DNA from: Mesorhizobium ciceri biovar biserrulae WSM1271
GTDB lineage: Bacteria > Pseudomonadota > Alphaproteobacteria > Rhizobiales > Rhizobiaceae
Direction of reading: 5' to 3'
DNA: 64,000 nt
NCBI RefSeq assembly: GCF_000185905.1
Contig: NC_014923.1
Span: 2,007,501 to 2,071,500, forward strand
The notes under the pieces were generated by a model. The model did no database searches, was not told where the DNA came from, and worked only from the letters and a program-made list of their open reading frames with translations. A program made the position numbers and the translations under genes. Below, piece after piece: positions 36,569 to 46,325 of the stretch; the first letter of the stretch is position 1; each line of letters starts with the position of its first letter.

Positions 36569-37092
36569 GAAGCGCTGACCTGGATGGTTCCATCCGCCAT
36601 CACCGTGCCGGACAGGATTTTGCCGCTGTCGATGTTGCGAACCTTGACGAGGTCGCCCGCGGCTCCTGGCTGCAGCGTTACGGCGGTCGCCGAGATCGTC
36701 AGGCCGCCGGCGATGAAGAAGATCTGCACGGAGGCACCCTGTTCGACCAGCCAGGCCTCGCGGATGGCGGCGGAGGGAATGTAGCGGCCGGGCAGCAAGG
36801 TGCGCTTGGCGACCTTGCCATCCAGTTCCTCGGCCCGTGTGGCGACCGCCTCCGGCTTGTGCTTGCCGACGACAAGGGTGACCTGTTTCAGGGCAGCCAG
36901 GTTGATGGTCTCGCCGGGATAGATAACCCGGCTCGGAATAAGCACCACCTCGCCGCCAGCTTGATTGCTGGCGATCCGGTTGGCCGACTGGTTGGCCGAT
37001 TCCTGGGCAAAAGCCGGCATCGTGCCGGTCACCAGCGCAAGGACGAGCGCGGTGCGGCGGAATGCAGACAGGAGGCCGGGCGTCGACATCAT
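36565..37092 (-). CDS. flgA: P-ring assembly chaperone FlgA
   Basis: FlgA is a periplasmic chaperone for P-ring formation. The 175-aa product has a signal peptide (LVLALVTGTMPAFAQ) and the SAF-type C-terminal domain (LLPGRYIPSAAIREAWLVEQ; VKVRNIDSGKILSGTV). Two adjacent ATG codons (37092 and 37089) are equally possible starts. It lies 3 bp after flgG and overlaps flgI. Confidence 0.94.
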   Translation of the reverse strand: MMSTPGLLSAFRRTALVLALVTGTMPAFAQESANQSANRIASNQAGGEVVLIPSRVIYPGETINLAALKQVTLVVGKHKPEAVATRAEELDGKVAKRTLLPGRYIPSAAIREAWLVEQGASVQIFFIAGGLTISATAVTLQPGAAGDLVKVRNIDSGKILSGTVMADGTIQVSAS

Positions 37093-37095
37093 GCG

Positions 37096-37884
37096 TTACC
37101 TGATGTTCTTGGAGACCACGGAGGCCATGTCGTCGGCGGCCTGGATGACCTTGGAGTTCATCTCATAGGCGCGCTGCGCCGAGATCAGCTCGGTGATTTC
37201 CTTGACCGGGTCGACGTTGGAGGCTTCGAGATAGCCCTGCTGGATGGTGGCAAAACCGGGATCGCCAGGCACGCCGACATTCGCGGGCCCCGAAGCCGTG
37301 GTTTCCTGGAACAGATTGTCGCCGAGCGGCGCCAGGCCGGCCTCGTTGGCGAAATTGGCGATCTGAAGCTGACCGAGGTTCTGCAGGTCGGTCTGGCCGT
37401 CGATGCGGGCGAAGACCTGGCCGGTCTTGTTGACGATGACCTCGACGGCATCAACGGGAACATTGATTGCCGGAATGACCGCAGCGCCGTCGACCGTCAC
37501 CAACTGGCCGGTGGCGTTGGTGTTGAGAGCGCCGGCGCGGCTGTAGAGCGTGCCGCCGTCGGCACCCTCGATCTGGAACCAGCCCCTGCCGGTCAGCGCC
37601 AGGTCGAAACTGTTGCCGGTGCTGGTCAGTTCGCCCTGGGTGTGCACGTTGCGCACCGCCGTCGTCTTGACGCCGAGGCCGATCGAGACGCCCTCCGGCA
37701 CCAGCGAGGCGTTGGAGCGGTTGGGCACGCCTTGCGTGCGGTCGACCTGATAGAGCAGGTCGGAGAATTCGGCACGGGCGCGCTTGTAGCCGGTGGTGTT
37801 GATGTTGGCGATGTTGTTGGCGATCACTTCCAGATTTGTTTGCTGGGCATTCATGCCGGTGGCGGCGATGGCGAGTGCTTTCAT
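37096..37884 (-). CDS. flgG: Distal rod protein FlgG
   Basis: FlgG forms the distal rod. The 262-aa length is standard. The N-terminal motif [21 protein letters not shown], the FlgG-specific stretch [12 protein letters not shown], the internal [14 protein letters not shown] and the C-terminal helix [19 protein letters not shown] are intact. It lies 11 bp after fliE and 3 bp before flgA. Confidence 0.97.
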   Translation of the reverse strand: MKALAIAATGMNAQQTNLEVIANNIANINTTGYKRARAEFSDLLYQVDRTQGVPNRSNASLVPEGVSIGLGVKTTAVRNVHTQGELTSTGNSFDLALTGRGWFQIEGADGGTLYSRAGALNTNATGQLVTVDGAAVIPAINVPVDAVEVIVNKTGQVFARIDGQTDLQNLGQLQIANFANEAGLAPLGDNLFQETTASGPANVGVPGDPGFATIQQGYLEASNVDPVKEITELISAQRAYEMNSKVIQAADDMASVVSKNIR

Positions 37885-37895
37885 GGCGGAATTCC

Positions 37896-38222
37896 TCAGA
37901 TGCCCATTCGACTGACTTCGAGATAGGCGGAGACCACCTTGTCGCGTATCGCGACTGCGGTCTGAAGCGCCTGCTGCGCGCTCATCACGGCGTCGACCAC
38001 CTGGCGGGTGTCGGCATCGCCCTTGAGCGCCTGCATCGATACCTGCTCGGCGTTCTGCATCGTGTCGACGGTCTTGGAGGCTGCCTGGCTCAGCGCTTCG
38101 GCAAAGGAGGTGCCGACATTGCCACCGGCTGACGGTGTCGCGCCGCCCTGGAGCAGGCTTGTCGCCGCGTCGTCGCCGCCGATCGACGGCTTGAACTGAA
38201 GGGCTCCGATACCGCTGATCAT
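37896..38222 (-). CDS. fliE: Hook-basal body adaptor FliE
   Basis: FliE links the MS ring or export gate to the rod. The 108-aa product has the typical C-terminal region ([20 protein letters not shown], then [12 protein letters not shown]). Its ATG shares a base with the flgC stop (TAATG), implying coupling. Confidence 0.95.
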   Translation of the reverse strand: MISGIGALQFKPSIGGDDAATSLLQGGATPSAGGNVGTSFAEALSQAASKTVDTMQNAEQVSMQALKGDADTRQVVDAVMSAQQALQTAVAIRDKVVSAYLEVSRMGI

Positions 38223-38638
38223 TACTGGTTCCTCATCAGGTCGATGGTCATGGAAATCAGGTCGCGGGCCTGCTTGACCACCTGAAGGTTGGCCTCGTAG
38301 GAGCGATTGGCCTCGGTCATGTCAGCCATTTCGATCAGCACGTTGACGTTGGGCATCTTGACGTAGCCCTTCTCGTCGGCGGCCTCGTTGCCGGGCTGGA
38401 ACTCGACTGGAAAGTCACTGGGATCTCGATCGATCGAGTTCACTGCAACCGTTGAACTGCCGGAGGCCCGGTCGAGCTCGGAGACGAAGCTGATGGTCTT
38501 GCGGCGATAAGGGTCGGAGCCGGGCGCGGTGCCCGTCGACTGGGCGTTGGCGAGGTTCTCGGAAACCACGCGCAGGCGTTCCGACTGGGCGCCGAGGCCG
38601 GATGCTGCGACTTTGAGGGCTGCGGTCAGTGCGTCCAT
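38222..38638 (-). CDS. flgC: Proximal rod protein FlgC
   Basis: FlgC is a proximal rod subunit. The 138-aa product shows [20 protein letters not shown] near the N-terminus, [10 protein letters not shown], and the C-terminal helix [20 protein letters not shown]. It starts 2 bp after flgB ends and overlaps fliE. Confidence 0.96.
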   Translation of the reverse strand: MDALTAALKVAASGLGAQSERLRVVSENLANAQSTGTAPGSDPYRRKTISFVSELDRASGSSTVAVNSIDRDPSDFPVEFQPGNEAADEKGYVKMPNVNVLIEMADMTEANRSYEANLQVVKQARDLISMTIDLMRNQ

Positions 38639-38640
38639 GG

Positions 38641-39021
38641 TCAGCTCTTCACCGCCATCATCATCATCGAATGGAACGCCTTGACGATCGCCGTGTTGAG
38701 CTCGAAGGACCGGCGCACCTCGCCGGCCTTCAGCAACTGGTCTTCCAGCACGACCGAGTTCTTGGACGGCATGACAACGCCGTCATCTTCCTGCGGCTTG
38801 ATGGTGAAGCCGGCATTGGTCGCTGCATTGCCGAGATGGCCGGCCTGGGTGGCCTGCAGCGATACGGCGGCGCGGTCGAGCACTTTTTCGAATGGCTCGA
38901 CGTCGTTTGCCGTATAGCCTGGCGTGTTGGCATTGGCGATGTTGCCGGCGACGGCCGACTGGCGCACGGCCAGCCATTGCGCTTGCTTGGCGGCGAGGTC
39001 GAAAAGGGAAACGGGCTCCAT
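38641..39021 (-). CDS. flgB: Proximal rod protein FlgB
   Basis: FlgB is a proximal rod subunit. The 126-aa product has the family N-terminus ([20 protein letters not shown]) and a C-terminal [20 protein letters not shown] helix. It begins the flgB-flgC-fliE-flgG set, 80 bp downstream of the unassigned gene at 39102; that gap could hold an internal promoter. Confidence 0.95.
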   Translation of the reverse strand: MEPVSLFDLAAKQAQWLAVRQSAVAGNIANANTPGYTANDVEPFEKVLDRAAVSLQATQAGHLGNAATNAGFTIKPQEDDGVVMPSKNSVVLEDQLLKAGEVRRSFELNTAIVKAFHSMMMMAVKS

Positions 39022-39101
39022 GGGAATCTCCGAGCAGGTACCCAGAGACTAGGCCGCCAGTCTTGCGCGGGCCTTGCGGATGGCCGGAAGCCGGAGATCG
39101 T

Positions 39102-39941
39102 TTATCGGGACAGTTCGATCACCTGGTCGGCACTGGTGACCATGACCCATTTGCCGTTGCGCTGCTCGATGGAGGATACCTTGCTGGAATCCGGCAGTAT
39201 CGAGCCGCGCTGGACCATCCAGAGGCCAGCGTCGTCCTGGATCATGGCGCGGCCGTTGGCGACATGAACCATGCGGAATTTCGCCGCGTCGGCCGGAAAC
39301 GGTTGCTCGTCGGATGCGGCTGCGGGATCGGCATCATCCCGCACCGTCCCCGTGGCAAGAAGATCGAGATTGGCCGCGGGAACGTCCTTTGCCGTCAGCG
39401 GCGCGCTGCGTTCGGCGACCACGCCGCCGCCCGCTCGCCCGGAATTAGAGCCTGTGCCGCCGAACTTCATCGCCTGGACGCCAAACTGGTCCTGGTTGAA
39501 GAAGATATACCAGGGGAACAGGGCGCAGATCAGGCCGAGCGCGATGCCGAGCGCGGCAATGACGAAATCGCTGCGTCGGTCGGACTTCCTCTCCAGTCGG
39601 GGAAACGGCGCCTTTGGCGGCTGCGGCCATTCGGTGCGCGGGAACAGGCCGTCGATCAGCGATTCCCGGCTGGCCTGCGTCATCTCGGCAGCCACCGCCT
39701 GGGGAGCCCGGGACAGAGCGGGTTCGATGGGCCTGGCCAGATCAGGATCGGCTTTGCCAGCCCGTGGCAGGATTGGCTTGACGGCTCTGGCCAGAACGGC
39801 CTCGGCTTTGGCCGCGATGGCACGGGCGGCCTTTGCCTTGGCAGTTCTCGCTGTGTCAGCCTCTGCCTGCTGCGCGGCATTGGCCTCGGCGATCATGTCG
39901 CGCAGGATGCGCTCGGTGTATTCGCGTTCAGTCTCCGGCAT
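39102..39941 (-). CDS. Uncharacterised rhizobial flagellar-cluster membrane protein
   Basis: I recognise no assigned function for this 279-aa protein. The first 100 or so residues are Ala/Lys/Arg-rich and helical (YTERILRDMIAEANAAQQAE). A single membrane helix lies near residues 130-155 (FVIAALGIALGLICALFPWYIFF), followed by a probably periplasmic domain (FRMVHVANGRAMIQDDAGLW; VMVTSADQVIELSR). Its start overlaps the fliI stop by 14 bp. Sinorhizobium has an unnamed ORF at the same place between fliI and flgB, so it is a conserved member of the locus with an open role. Confidence 0.85.
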   Translation of the reverse strand: MPETEREYTERILRDMIAEANAAQQAEADTARTAKAKAARAIAAKAEAVLARAVKPILPRAGKADPDLARPIEPALSRAPQAVAAEMTQASRESLIDGLFPRTEWPQPPKAPFPRLERKSDRRSDFVIAALGIALGLICALFPWYIFFNQDQFGVQAMKFGGTGSNSGRAGGGVVAERSAPLTAKDVPAANLDLLATGTVRDDADPAAASDEQPFPADAAKFRMVHVANGRAMIQDDAGLWMVQRGSILPDSSKVSSIEQRNGKWVMVTSADQVIELSR

Positions 39942-41331
39942 CGGCGTTCAGCTTGCTCTTGAGGTGGCGGGCGAGATCGGAGAACGGGTCGGCTGAGGGG
40001 CGATCCTTCGGCCCTTGCGTCAGCGCTTCATAGATCAGCGGCACCTGGCGCACGGCGATGTCGAGTTCGGCATCGACGCCGCCCTGATAGGCCCCGAGCA
40101 AGCGGATATCGCGTGTGTCCTCGAAGCGCGAGATCATCGACTTCAGCCTTGTCACCAGCGCGCGCTGTTCGACGCTCCAGGCCTTTCCGGCCAACCGCGA
40201 TATGGACGACAGCGGGTTGACGGGGGGATAGCGACCCTGTTCGGCGATCGTGCGGTCGAGCACGACATGGCCGTCGAGGATGCCGCGCACGGAATCGGCG
40301 ACCGGGTCGTTGTGATCGTCGCCGTCGACCAGTACGGAAATGATGGCGGTGATCGATCCCTTGCCTTCCGTACCCGGCCCGGCGCGTTCGAGCAGCTTGG
40401 GCAATTCGGTGAACACCGAGGCCGGATAACCGCGGGCGACCGGCGGCTCGCCGGTTCCCGTCGCCACCTCACGCAAGGCGTGAGCGAAGCGGGTGATCGA
40501 ATCCAGCACCAGCAAAACGCGATGCCCCTGGTCGCGAAAATGCTCGGCGACGCGCATGGCGGTGTCCGGCGCACGCCGGCGCATCATGGCGCTTTCGTCG
40601 CTGGTGGCGACGACGGCGATGGTCTTGGCCATGCTGTCGCCGATCGTGTCCTCGAGGAATTCACGGACTTCCCGGCCGCGTTCGCCGATGAGCGCCACCA
40701 CGACGGTATCGAATGCGTCGGCTCCGGCGAGCATGGCGAGCAGCGTCGACTTGCCGACGCCGGAGCCGGCAAAGATGCCGAGGCGCTGGCCGAAGCAGAG
40801 CGGCGTGAAGATATCGATGACCTTGACGCCGGTCATGAAGGCAGTGCCGACGCGTTGCCGCGCCATGGCGCCCGGCGTCGTCTGGGCGCCGCGCGATGTG
40901 TCGTCTCCCCGGGCGAGCGGCGGGCCGCCATCGATCGCCCTGGTGAGTGCGTCGATGGTGCGGCCGCGCCATGAGGCATGCGGTGCCACCACAAGCGGAC
41001 CGCGGCGGAACACGGCATCACCGATGCCGGAATCGGCGCTGCGTTCGAAGGGTGCCACGACGGCCTCGTCGCGGCCGATCTTGACGATCTCGCCGCGGCG
41101 CGCACCGGCATGGCCGGGCTGCTCGACGATGTCACCCAGCCTGGCGAAGCTGGAAAGGCCGTGCACCTTGTAGTGCGTGGGCGTGACTTCGATGACGCGG
41201 CCGCCGCGCTTGAGCAGTGCCTCGGCGTCGGCGAAACGCCGCCAGACCCGTTCCAGGGCGGCAAGCCGGTCTTCCGGTGCCGGCTGGAGTTGTCTTTCGA
41301 GTGCCCGCAGGGATGGCTGGTCGAGCGACAT
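39928..41331 (-). CDS. fliI: Flagellum-specific ATPase FliI
   Basis: FliI powers or primes substrate unloading at the export apparatus. The 467-aa F1-beta-like product has Walker A (GSGVGKSTLLAM), Walker B (HRVLLVLDSITRFAHALREV), the type III ATPase stretch PPVARGYPASVFTELPKLLE and the arginine-finger region. A short linker typical of rhizobial FliI follows the N-terminal beta-barrel. It lies 3 bp after flgF, and its 3' end overlaps the next gene by 14 bp. Confidence 0.96.
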   Translation of the reverse strand: MSLDQPSLRALERQLQPAPEDRLAALERVWRRFADAEALLKRGGRVIEVTPTHYKVHGLSSFARLGDIVEQPGHAGARRGEIVKIGRDEAVVAPFERSADSGIGDAVFRRGPLVVAPHASWRGRTIDALTRAIDGGPPLARGDDTSRGAQTTPGAMARQRVGTAFMTGVKVIDIFTPLCFGQRLGIFAGSGVGKSTLLAMLAGADAFDTVVVALIGERGREVREFLEDTIGDSMAKTIAVVATSDESAMMRRRAPDTAMRVAEHFRDQGHRVLLVLDSITRFAHALREVATGTGEPPVARGYPASVFTELPKLLERAGPGTEGKGSITAIISVLVDGDDHNDPVADSVRGILDGHVVLDRTIAEQGRYPPVNPLSSISRLAGKAWSVEQRALVTRLKSMISRFEDTRDIRLLGAYQGGVDAELDIAVRQVPLIYEALTQGPKDRPSADPFSDLARHLKSKLNADAGD

Positions 41332-41334
41332 GGA

Positions 41335-42057
41335 CTATTTCGAGCCGAGCGTCTTGATCGCCTCGTCGGTGGACGAGTCGGTCTGGCGCATCAGGGCGGC
41401 CGTGTTCTCGAAGGCGCGCTGGACCATGATCAACCTGGTGATCTCCAGCACCGGATTGACATTGGACTCTTCGAGAAAACCTTGGGCAACGCCGATATCG
41501 GAGCGATCGGTGACAGGCTCCGGGGTGCGTGCCGGAACAATGCCGGAATTGCCATAGCGGACGAAGTTCGCGCCTGGATCGAAATTGTAGAGGCCGATCG
41601 ATCCGACAAGCTGATCGTTCTGGCGCAACGAACCATCGGCCCCGGCCTTGGGCGGACCGTTGCGGGGGTCAAGCTGGATCGGCGAGCCGCCGGCATCGAG
41701 CACCGGGTGGCCTTCGATCGACATCAGCTCGCCGTTCTCGTTCATCGAAAAACGGCCGTCGCGGGTCATGACGGTGCCGACCGGCGTCTCTATAGCGAAC
41801 CAGGCATCGCCCTGGATGGCGAAATCGAAGGGATTTCCGGTCTCGCTCAAGGCACCGTGGGCGCCGGAAAGGTAGGTCTTGCCCGGGGAGGCGAATGACA
41901 CCGATTTCTGCCCGGTGCCAGAGACGACGTCCTCGAACTTCACGCCGGTGGCGCGAAAGCCGATCGTGGAGGCGTTGGCGACGTTGTCGGCGATGGTGTC
42001 GAGGCGCCGCTCGAGCGCGATCTGCGATGAAAGAGCGACGTACAGGCTGTCCCGCAT
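41335..42057 (-). CDS. flgF: Proximal rod protein FlgF
   Basis: FlgF is a rod subunit. The 240-aa product has the N-terminal motif RLDTIADNVANASTIGFRAT, the internal PFDFAIQGDAWFAIETPVGT and the C-terminal EITRLIMVQRAFENTAALM. It lies 7 bp after the DUF1217 gene and 3 bp before fliI. Confidence 0.95.
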   Translation of the reverse strand: MRDSLYVALSSQIALERRLDTIADNVANASTIGFRATGVKFEDVVSGTGQKSVSFASPGKTYLSGAHGALSETGNPFDFAIQGDAWFAIETPVGTVMTRDGRFSMNENGELMSIEGHPVLDAGGSPIQLDPRNGPPKAGADGSLRQNDQLVGSIGLYNFDPGANFVRYGNSGIVPARTPEPVTDRSDIGVAQGFLEESNVNPVLEITRLIMVQRAFENTAALMRQTDSSTDEAIKTLGSK

Positions 42058-42064
42058 GATGGTC

Positions 42065-43876
42065 TCAGAACCTCAGTTTCTGCATGGCCATCATCAGGTC
42101 GGTGGAGATGCCGACGGTGAGTGGCTGGGCAAACAGCACGCTGACCGAGGTGACGGCCGATGAAGTCGGGTTGTTGATCTCGTACATGCTGGTGAAGCGC
42201 GTCAGGAACTTGCCGAGTTTCTCGGGGTCGGAGAAATCCGAGATGTCGAGTTTCTGCTCGAACAGCTGCGCCTGCTTGTCGACATCGGCGGTGGCGAAGG
42301 AATCGGGCAGGCCGAGCACGGTGCGCACGACACTGGCAAGCGCAGTGTCGGCCAGCACGTCATACCAACTGGTGATGGTTGGGGCCTTGCGATCGAAATA
42401 AAGCGCCAGCCGCACGCCCTGGTTGGTCTGGCCGGCATCCTCTTCGAGGGTCTGGCGCATGTATTTGTCGACGGTCGGCTGCTGCGCCGGATTGATGGTG
42501 GTGGCCGCTTCGCCGTATTGTTCGAAGTTGAAGGCGGCGGCCAGCCCGGCATAGGCCTTGTTGGTCATCTTGTTGGCGACGCTGTCGGCGTCGCGAATGC
42601 CACCGGCAAGAACGTTGCGGATGAGGTCCTTGCTTTCCGTCGCCGGGTCCAGTCCGTAGGCCGAGAGCACGTAGTTGTACAATCGGCTGTTGGCCATCAG
42701 GTCGTCGACGGATTTCACGTTCGTGACGTTGGCAAGATAGTACGCGGTCTCCGACTTGATGTAGTCCGCATTCGGCGCGATCAGGCCAAGCGCCGACTCC
42801 GTCGTATAGATTTTCGGCGTGTCTTTCTGCACTTCGTCGCGCGACGTTGTCTGATCGCCATATTGGGCAAAGTTGAAGGCCGTGACGAAGTTGGCGTACC
42901 GTTTATCCGTCAGCTTGTTTGCTGGGCTTTCGGGGTCGCTGACGCCGCCCTCGAGCATTGTGCGGATCTGCTGCGGCGTTTCGGTTGACGCATCAAGTCC
43001 GTAGGAAGCCATGGCGAAGGTGAGCAGGCGCTTGTCCGCCATGAGGTTGTCGATCGACGTCACCTTGGAAATGTTTGCCGCGTAATAGTCGGCCTCGCCC
43101 TTGATATATTGCGCGCTTGGCTCGACCAATGTCAGTCCGGCTCCGGCCATGTATCCTTTCGGCACCGCCTGCTGGACATCGTCGCGCATGGTCGTCTGAT
43201 CGCCATACTGGGCGAAGTCGAAGGCTGCGACGAATTTGGCGTAGCTCTTGTCGGGCAGTTTGTTGGCAGGACTGTCGGGATCGCTGACGCCACCTTCGAG
43301 CATCGCCTTGACGGTTGCGGCAGGTTCGGTTGCGGCGTCGAGTCCGAAAGCGGCCATCGCATATGTCAGCAGGCGGCTGTCGCCCATCAGGTCGTCGACC
43401 GATTTAACCTTGGCGATGTTGGTGACGTAGTAGGCGGTTTCGCTCTGGTAGTAAGGGAGCCCCTTCTGCGAGGCGCCGATCTGGACTTGCAGCGCATAGT
43501 TGCTGGTCACCAGTTGCTGCGCCTTGTTGTAGACAGTCGTACTGGTGCCGTTGGCGGCGAAATTGAAGGCCCTGACGAATTCGGCGTAACGCTTGTCGGT
43601 CAGCTTGTTGGCGAAGCTGTTGGGATCGGAGACGCCTTCTTTGAGTGCCTTGACCATGAAGGCCTTGGCGTAAGCCATGTCCTCGAGCCCGTAGGCCTTC
43701 ATGGCATATTTGAACAAACGGTCATTCTTGACGAAATCGTCGATCGATTTCACCTTGGTGATGTTGTCCAGATAATACTTGGTGTCGCGATCAACCACGG
43801 GCTGCTGCTCGATCCTGTCGATCGACTTTGAAATGTCCCTGGTGATGAGCTGGTAGCTGGTAAAGGTATTAAGCAA
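42065..43876 (-). CDS. DUF1217 repeat protein of the flagellar cluster
   Basis: A 603-aa protein built from a DUF1217-type unit repeated with an almost exact 115-residue period. Units begin near residues 34, 149, 264, 379 and 493 (YYLDNITKVKSIDDF, YYVTNIAKVKSVDDL, YYAANISKVTSIDNL, YYLANVTNVKSVDDL, and a divergent YFDRKAPTITSW). Each contains an AYGLD segment and a GVSDP-x-S-x-ANKL-D-K-Y-A-F core. No signal peptide is seen. The C-terminus (STDLMMAMQKLRF) resembles ends of axial proteins, so it may be a type III substrate or hook/rod-associated protein; that is inference. An ORF with no assigned role occupies this position in Sinorhizobium. Confidence 0.88.
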   Translation of the reverse strand: MLNTFTSYQLITRDISKSIDRIEQQPVVDRDTKYYLDNITKVKSIDDFVKNDRLFKYAMKAYGLEDMAYAKAFMVKALKEGVSDPNSFANKLTDKRYAEFVRAFNFAANGTSTTVYNKAQQLVTSNYALQVQIGASQKGLPYYQSETAYYVTNIAKVKSVDDLMGDSRLLTYAMAAFGLDAATEPAATVKAMLEGGVSDPDSPANKLPDKSYAKFVAAFDFAQYGDQTTMRDDVQQAVPKGYMAGAGLTLVEPSAQYIKGEADYYAANISKVTSIDNLMADKRLLTFAMASYGLDASTETPQQIRTMLEGGVSDPESPANKLTDKRYANFVTAFNFAQYGDQTTSRDEVQKDTPKIYTTESALGLIAPNADYIKSETAYYLANVTNVKSVDDLMANSRLYNYVLSAYGLDPATESKDLIRNVLAGGIRDADSVANKMTNKAYAGLAAAFNFEQYGEAATTINPAQQPTVDKYMRQTLEEDAGQTNQGVRLALYFDRKAPTITSWYDVLADTALASVVRTVLGLPDSFATADVDKQAQLFEQKLDISDFSDPEKLGKFLTRFTSMYEINNPTSSAVTSVSVLFAQPLTVGISTDLMMAMQKLRF

Positions 43877-44023
43877 AGAGGTGCCTCCGGCCGAAGCTAT
43901 GTCCGGACAATACCCCTACTTCCTTGCGCGAAACTGAATCGTCTCCGACGCCTTCGATTCAAGCCTCACACAAGGCACGGGGGCTATCCCTAGCTCCTGA
44001 TGTGAAATGCGGAAGGACCTGTC
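43877..44023. promoter_or_regulatory. Divergent promoter region, DUF1217 gene / motA
   Basis: These 147 bp separate the leftward DUF1217-flgF-fliI series and the rightward motA operon and must carry both promoters. AGAGGTG is a ribosome site for the leftward gene and GGAAGGA for motA. I cannot assign promoter boxes. Confidence 0.45.
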
Positions 44024-44899
44024 GTGGGCATTCTGATTGGACTGGTGGTAACGCTCGGCTGCGTCCTTGGCGGCTTCATGGCCATGGGCGGCCATCTTCA
44101 CGTGCTGATCCAGCCCTGGGAGGCAGTGATCATCTGTGGTGCGGCTTTTGGCACCTTCCTCGTCGCCAATCCGATGAAGACGGTCAAGGATACCGGCAAG
44201 GGCATTCTCGAAGCTTTCAAGCAGGCGGTGCCGAAGGAACAGGACTATCTCGAAACGCTCGGCGTGCTGCACTCGCTGATGCGCGAGCTGCGCTCGAAAT
44301 CCCGCAGCGAGGTCGAGGCGCATATCGACAATCCGGAAGAGTCGGCGATTTTCCAGGCGTTCCCAACCGTGCTGCATAACCACGACCTGACGCATTTCAT
44401 CTGCGACTACTGCCGCATCATCATCATCGGCAATGCCCGCTCGCACGAGATCGAGGCGCTGATGGACGAAGAAATCCAGACCATCAGGTCCGACAAGATG
44501 AAGGCCTATCACGCGATGGTGGCGGTGGGCGATGGCCTGCCGGCGCTCGGCATCGTCGCCGCCGTGCTCGGCGTGGTCAAGGCGATGGGCGCGCTCGACC
44601 AGTCGCCGGAAATTCTCGGCGGTTTGATTGGTGCCGCACTTGTCGGAACGTTCCTCGGCATCTTCCTGTCCTATTCGGTGGTCGGACCGGTCGCCACCAA
44701 GATCAAGACAGTGCGCGAGAAGAAGAACCGCCTCTATATCATCGTCAAGCAGACGCTGTTGGCCTACATGAACGGCGCGCTGCCGCAGGTGGCGATCGAG
44801 TTCGGCCGCAAGACCATCTCGTCCTATGAACGGCCGACGATCGACGCGGTCGAGCAGAGCACGATGAATACCGGCACCGTCGAAAAGAAGGCCGCCTGA
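44024..44899 (+). CDS. motA: Flagellar stator protein MotA
   Basis: MotA forms the proton channel and torque-generating part of the stator with MotB. The 291-aa product has four hydrophobic segments ([76 protein letters not shown]) with the charged cytoplasmic loop ([17 protein letters not shown]). It starts at GTG 44024 behind GGAAGGA. It heads motA-fliM-fliN-fliG-flhB-orf. Confidence 0.96.
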   Translation: MGILIGLVVTLGCVLGGFMAMGGHLHVLIQPWEAVIICGAAFGTFLVANPMKTVKDTGKGILEAFKQAVPKEQDYLETLGVLHSLMRELRSKSRSEVEAHIDNPEESAIFQAFPTVLHNHDLTHFICDYCRIIIIGNARSHEIEALMDEEIQTIRSDKMKAYHAMVAVGDGLPALGIVAAVLGVVKAMGALDQSPEILGGLIGAALVGTFLGIFLSYSVVGPVATKIKTVREKKNRLYIIVKQTLLAYMNGALPQVAIEFGRKTISSYERPTIDAVEQSTMNTGTVEKKAA

Positions 44900-44931
44900 A
44901 CGATGCGCGACAGATCGGTCCCGGCACTGTC

Positions 44932-45879
44932 ATGACCAGCCTGGGCAGTCCAGCGGAAGCGCGCTCGCTGATCATCGAGCGTCTGGTCGGCGACAGCGGC
45001 GAGGCCGCGCAGGTCATCGACGCAGGCCGCGCCATGGCCGAACGCGCCGTGCCGCTGCTGCAGAAAACCCTGACCAGCGAGTTTGGCGTTCCGGTCGTCG
45101 TCGATCTCAAAGCGATCGAGGTCAGCCGCGTTCCCGAGGCGCGTTCGCGTGCCGGCGACACGTTTGCGATGACCGTGATCGGCTCGTCGGCGTCCTCCGA
45201 TGCGATGACCCTGGTGATCGATGCTCCGGCGATCGCCATCATGGTCTGCACGCTGTTCGGCGGCGACCCGGATCTGCCGGCATCGCCGATCGAACGCGAT
45301 CTGTCGCAAATCGAAATCGATGTTTCGACCATGGTGTTCCAGCAGGTCGCACAGGCCCTCAACGGATCGGGAAAGCGTTCGCTCGACCTGCGCCTGCCCG
45401 CGCCGCGGGCAATGTCGGGCACCGAGGCGAAGCGGTACGTGCTGCGCGATGGCGCGGCAATCCGCATCGTGCTTGGCATCTCGACGCCGGCCGACAGTGG
45501 CACCGTGACGGTGACGATGCCGCAGCGCGTCGTGCTGGCCAGCCGCGACGGAGCCGTGCCTGTCAGCGACGACGATCACGGCCCCAGCTGGCGCGCCCGC
45601 TTTTCGGAAGAGGTGATGCGCTCCACCGTGGCGCTCGAGGCCACGATGCCGCTGGCGCGGCTGACTCTCGGCGACCTCGCCGGTTTCGAAATCGGCGATG
45701 TCATCGAATTCGAGGAAACGGCCCAGTCCCAGGCGCGTCTCAGCGCACGGGGCAAGACGCTGTTCGTATGCGAGTTCGGCAAACTGGGACAGAATTACAC
45801 CGTCCGGATCAGGCAACCTTACGATGCCGGGCAGGACTTTATCGACGGGCTGATGCCGGCTGCCGCCGGACGCGCCTGA
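44932..45879 (+). CDS. fliM: Flagellar motor switch protein FliM
   Basis: FliM is the C-ring switch subunit that receives CheY. The 315-aa product has the CheC-like middle domain (SQIEIDVSTMVFQQVAQALN) and a C-terminal SpoA domain (MPLARLTLGDLAGFEIGDVIE). The N-terminus is divergent from enteric FliM and I cannot see a clear LSQxEIDAL CheY-binding motif, as in other rhizobia. It lies 32 bp after motA. Confidence 0.9.
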   Translation: MTSLGSPAEARSLIIERLVGDSGEAAQVIDAGRAMAERAVPLLQKTLTSEFGVPVVVDLKAIEVSRVPEARSRAGDTFAMTVIGSSASSDAMTLVIDAPAIAIMVCTLFGGDPDLPASPIERDLSQIEIDVSTMVFQQVAQALNGSGKRSLDLRLPAPRAMSGTEAKRYVLRDGAAIRIVLGISTPADSGTVTVTMPQRVVLASRDGAVPVSDDDHGPSWRARFSEEVMRSTVALEATMPLARLTLGDLAGFEIGDVIEFEETAQSQARLSARGKTLFVCEFGKLGQNYTVRIRQPYDAGQDFIDGLMPAAAGRA

Positions 45880-45895
45880 GCATTTGGAGACGATC

Positions 45896-46282
45896 ATGGC
45901 CAAAACCAAGGCGGAAGCCGACCTCGACCAGCCGGACGAGCAACTCGACCGTGCCATCGAAGAATTGCGCGGGGTCCTGCATGAAGAGGAGCAACGCCCC
46001 GATGCGGCGTTCAGGGCGGCCTCGTCGGCCAATTCGAGCGTGATCATGAACATCCCCGTCGATATCCAGATCATCCTCGGCAGCACCGAGATGCCGGTCT
46101 CCGATCTGATGGCGCTGCAAAAAGGGTCGACCGTGGCGCTCAATCGCCGCATCGGCGAACCTGTCGACGTCGTGGTCAACGGCCGCAAGATCGCGCGCGG
46201 CGAGATCACCGTGCTGGAAAGCGATCCTTCGCGCTTCGGCATCAGGCTGACCGAAATCATCGCCGGCACGAAGGGCGCCTAG
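45896..46282 (+). CDS. fliN: Flagellar motor switch protein FliN
   Basis: FliN is a C-ring subunit and docking site for export ATPase components. The 128-aa product has an acidic N-terminus (DLDQPDEQLDRAIEEL) and a SpoA domain (VDIQIILGSTEMPVSDLMAL; LNRRIGEPVDVVVNGRKIAR; RFGIRLTEI). I start at ATG 45896 with GGAG 6 bp upstream; the TTG at 45884 overlaps this ribosome site. Confidence 0.95.
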   Translation: MAKTKAEADLDQPDEQLDRAIEELRGVLHEEEQRPDAAFRAASSANSSVIMNIPVDIQIILGSTEMPVSDLMALQKGSTVALNRRIGEPVDVVVNGRKIARGEITVLESDPSRFGIRLTEIIAGTKGA

Positions 46283-46325
46283 ACATGGTTTGCGGGGCTT
46301 GCCGGTGGCAGCGGAGGCGAGTGGC

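Noticed and set aside
36859..37926. 355-codon open frame opposite flgA/flgG
   Set aside because: Antisense shadow of two conserved flagellar genes.
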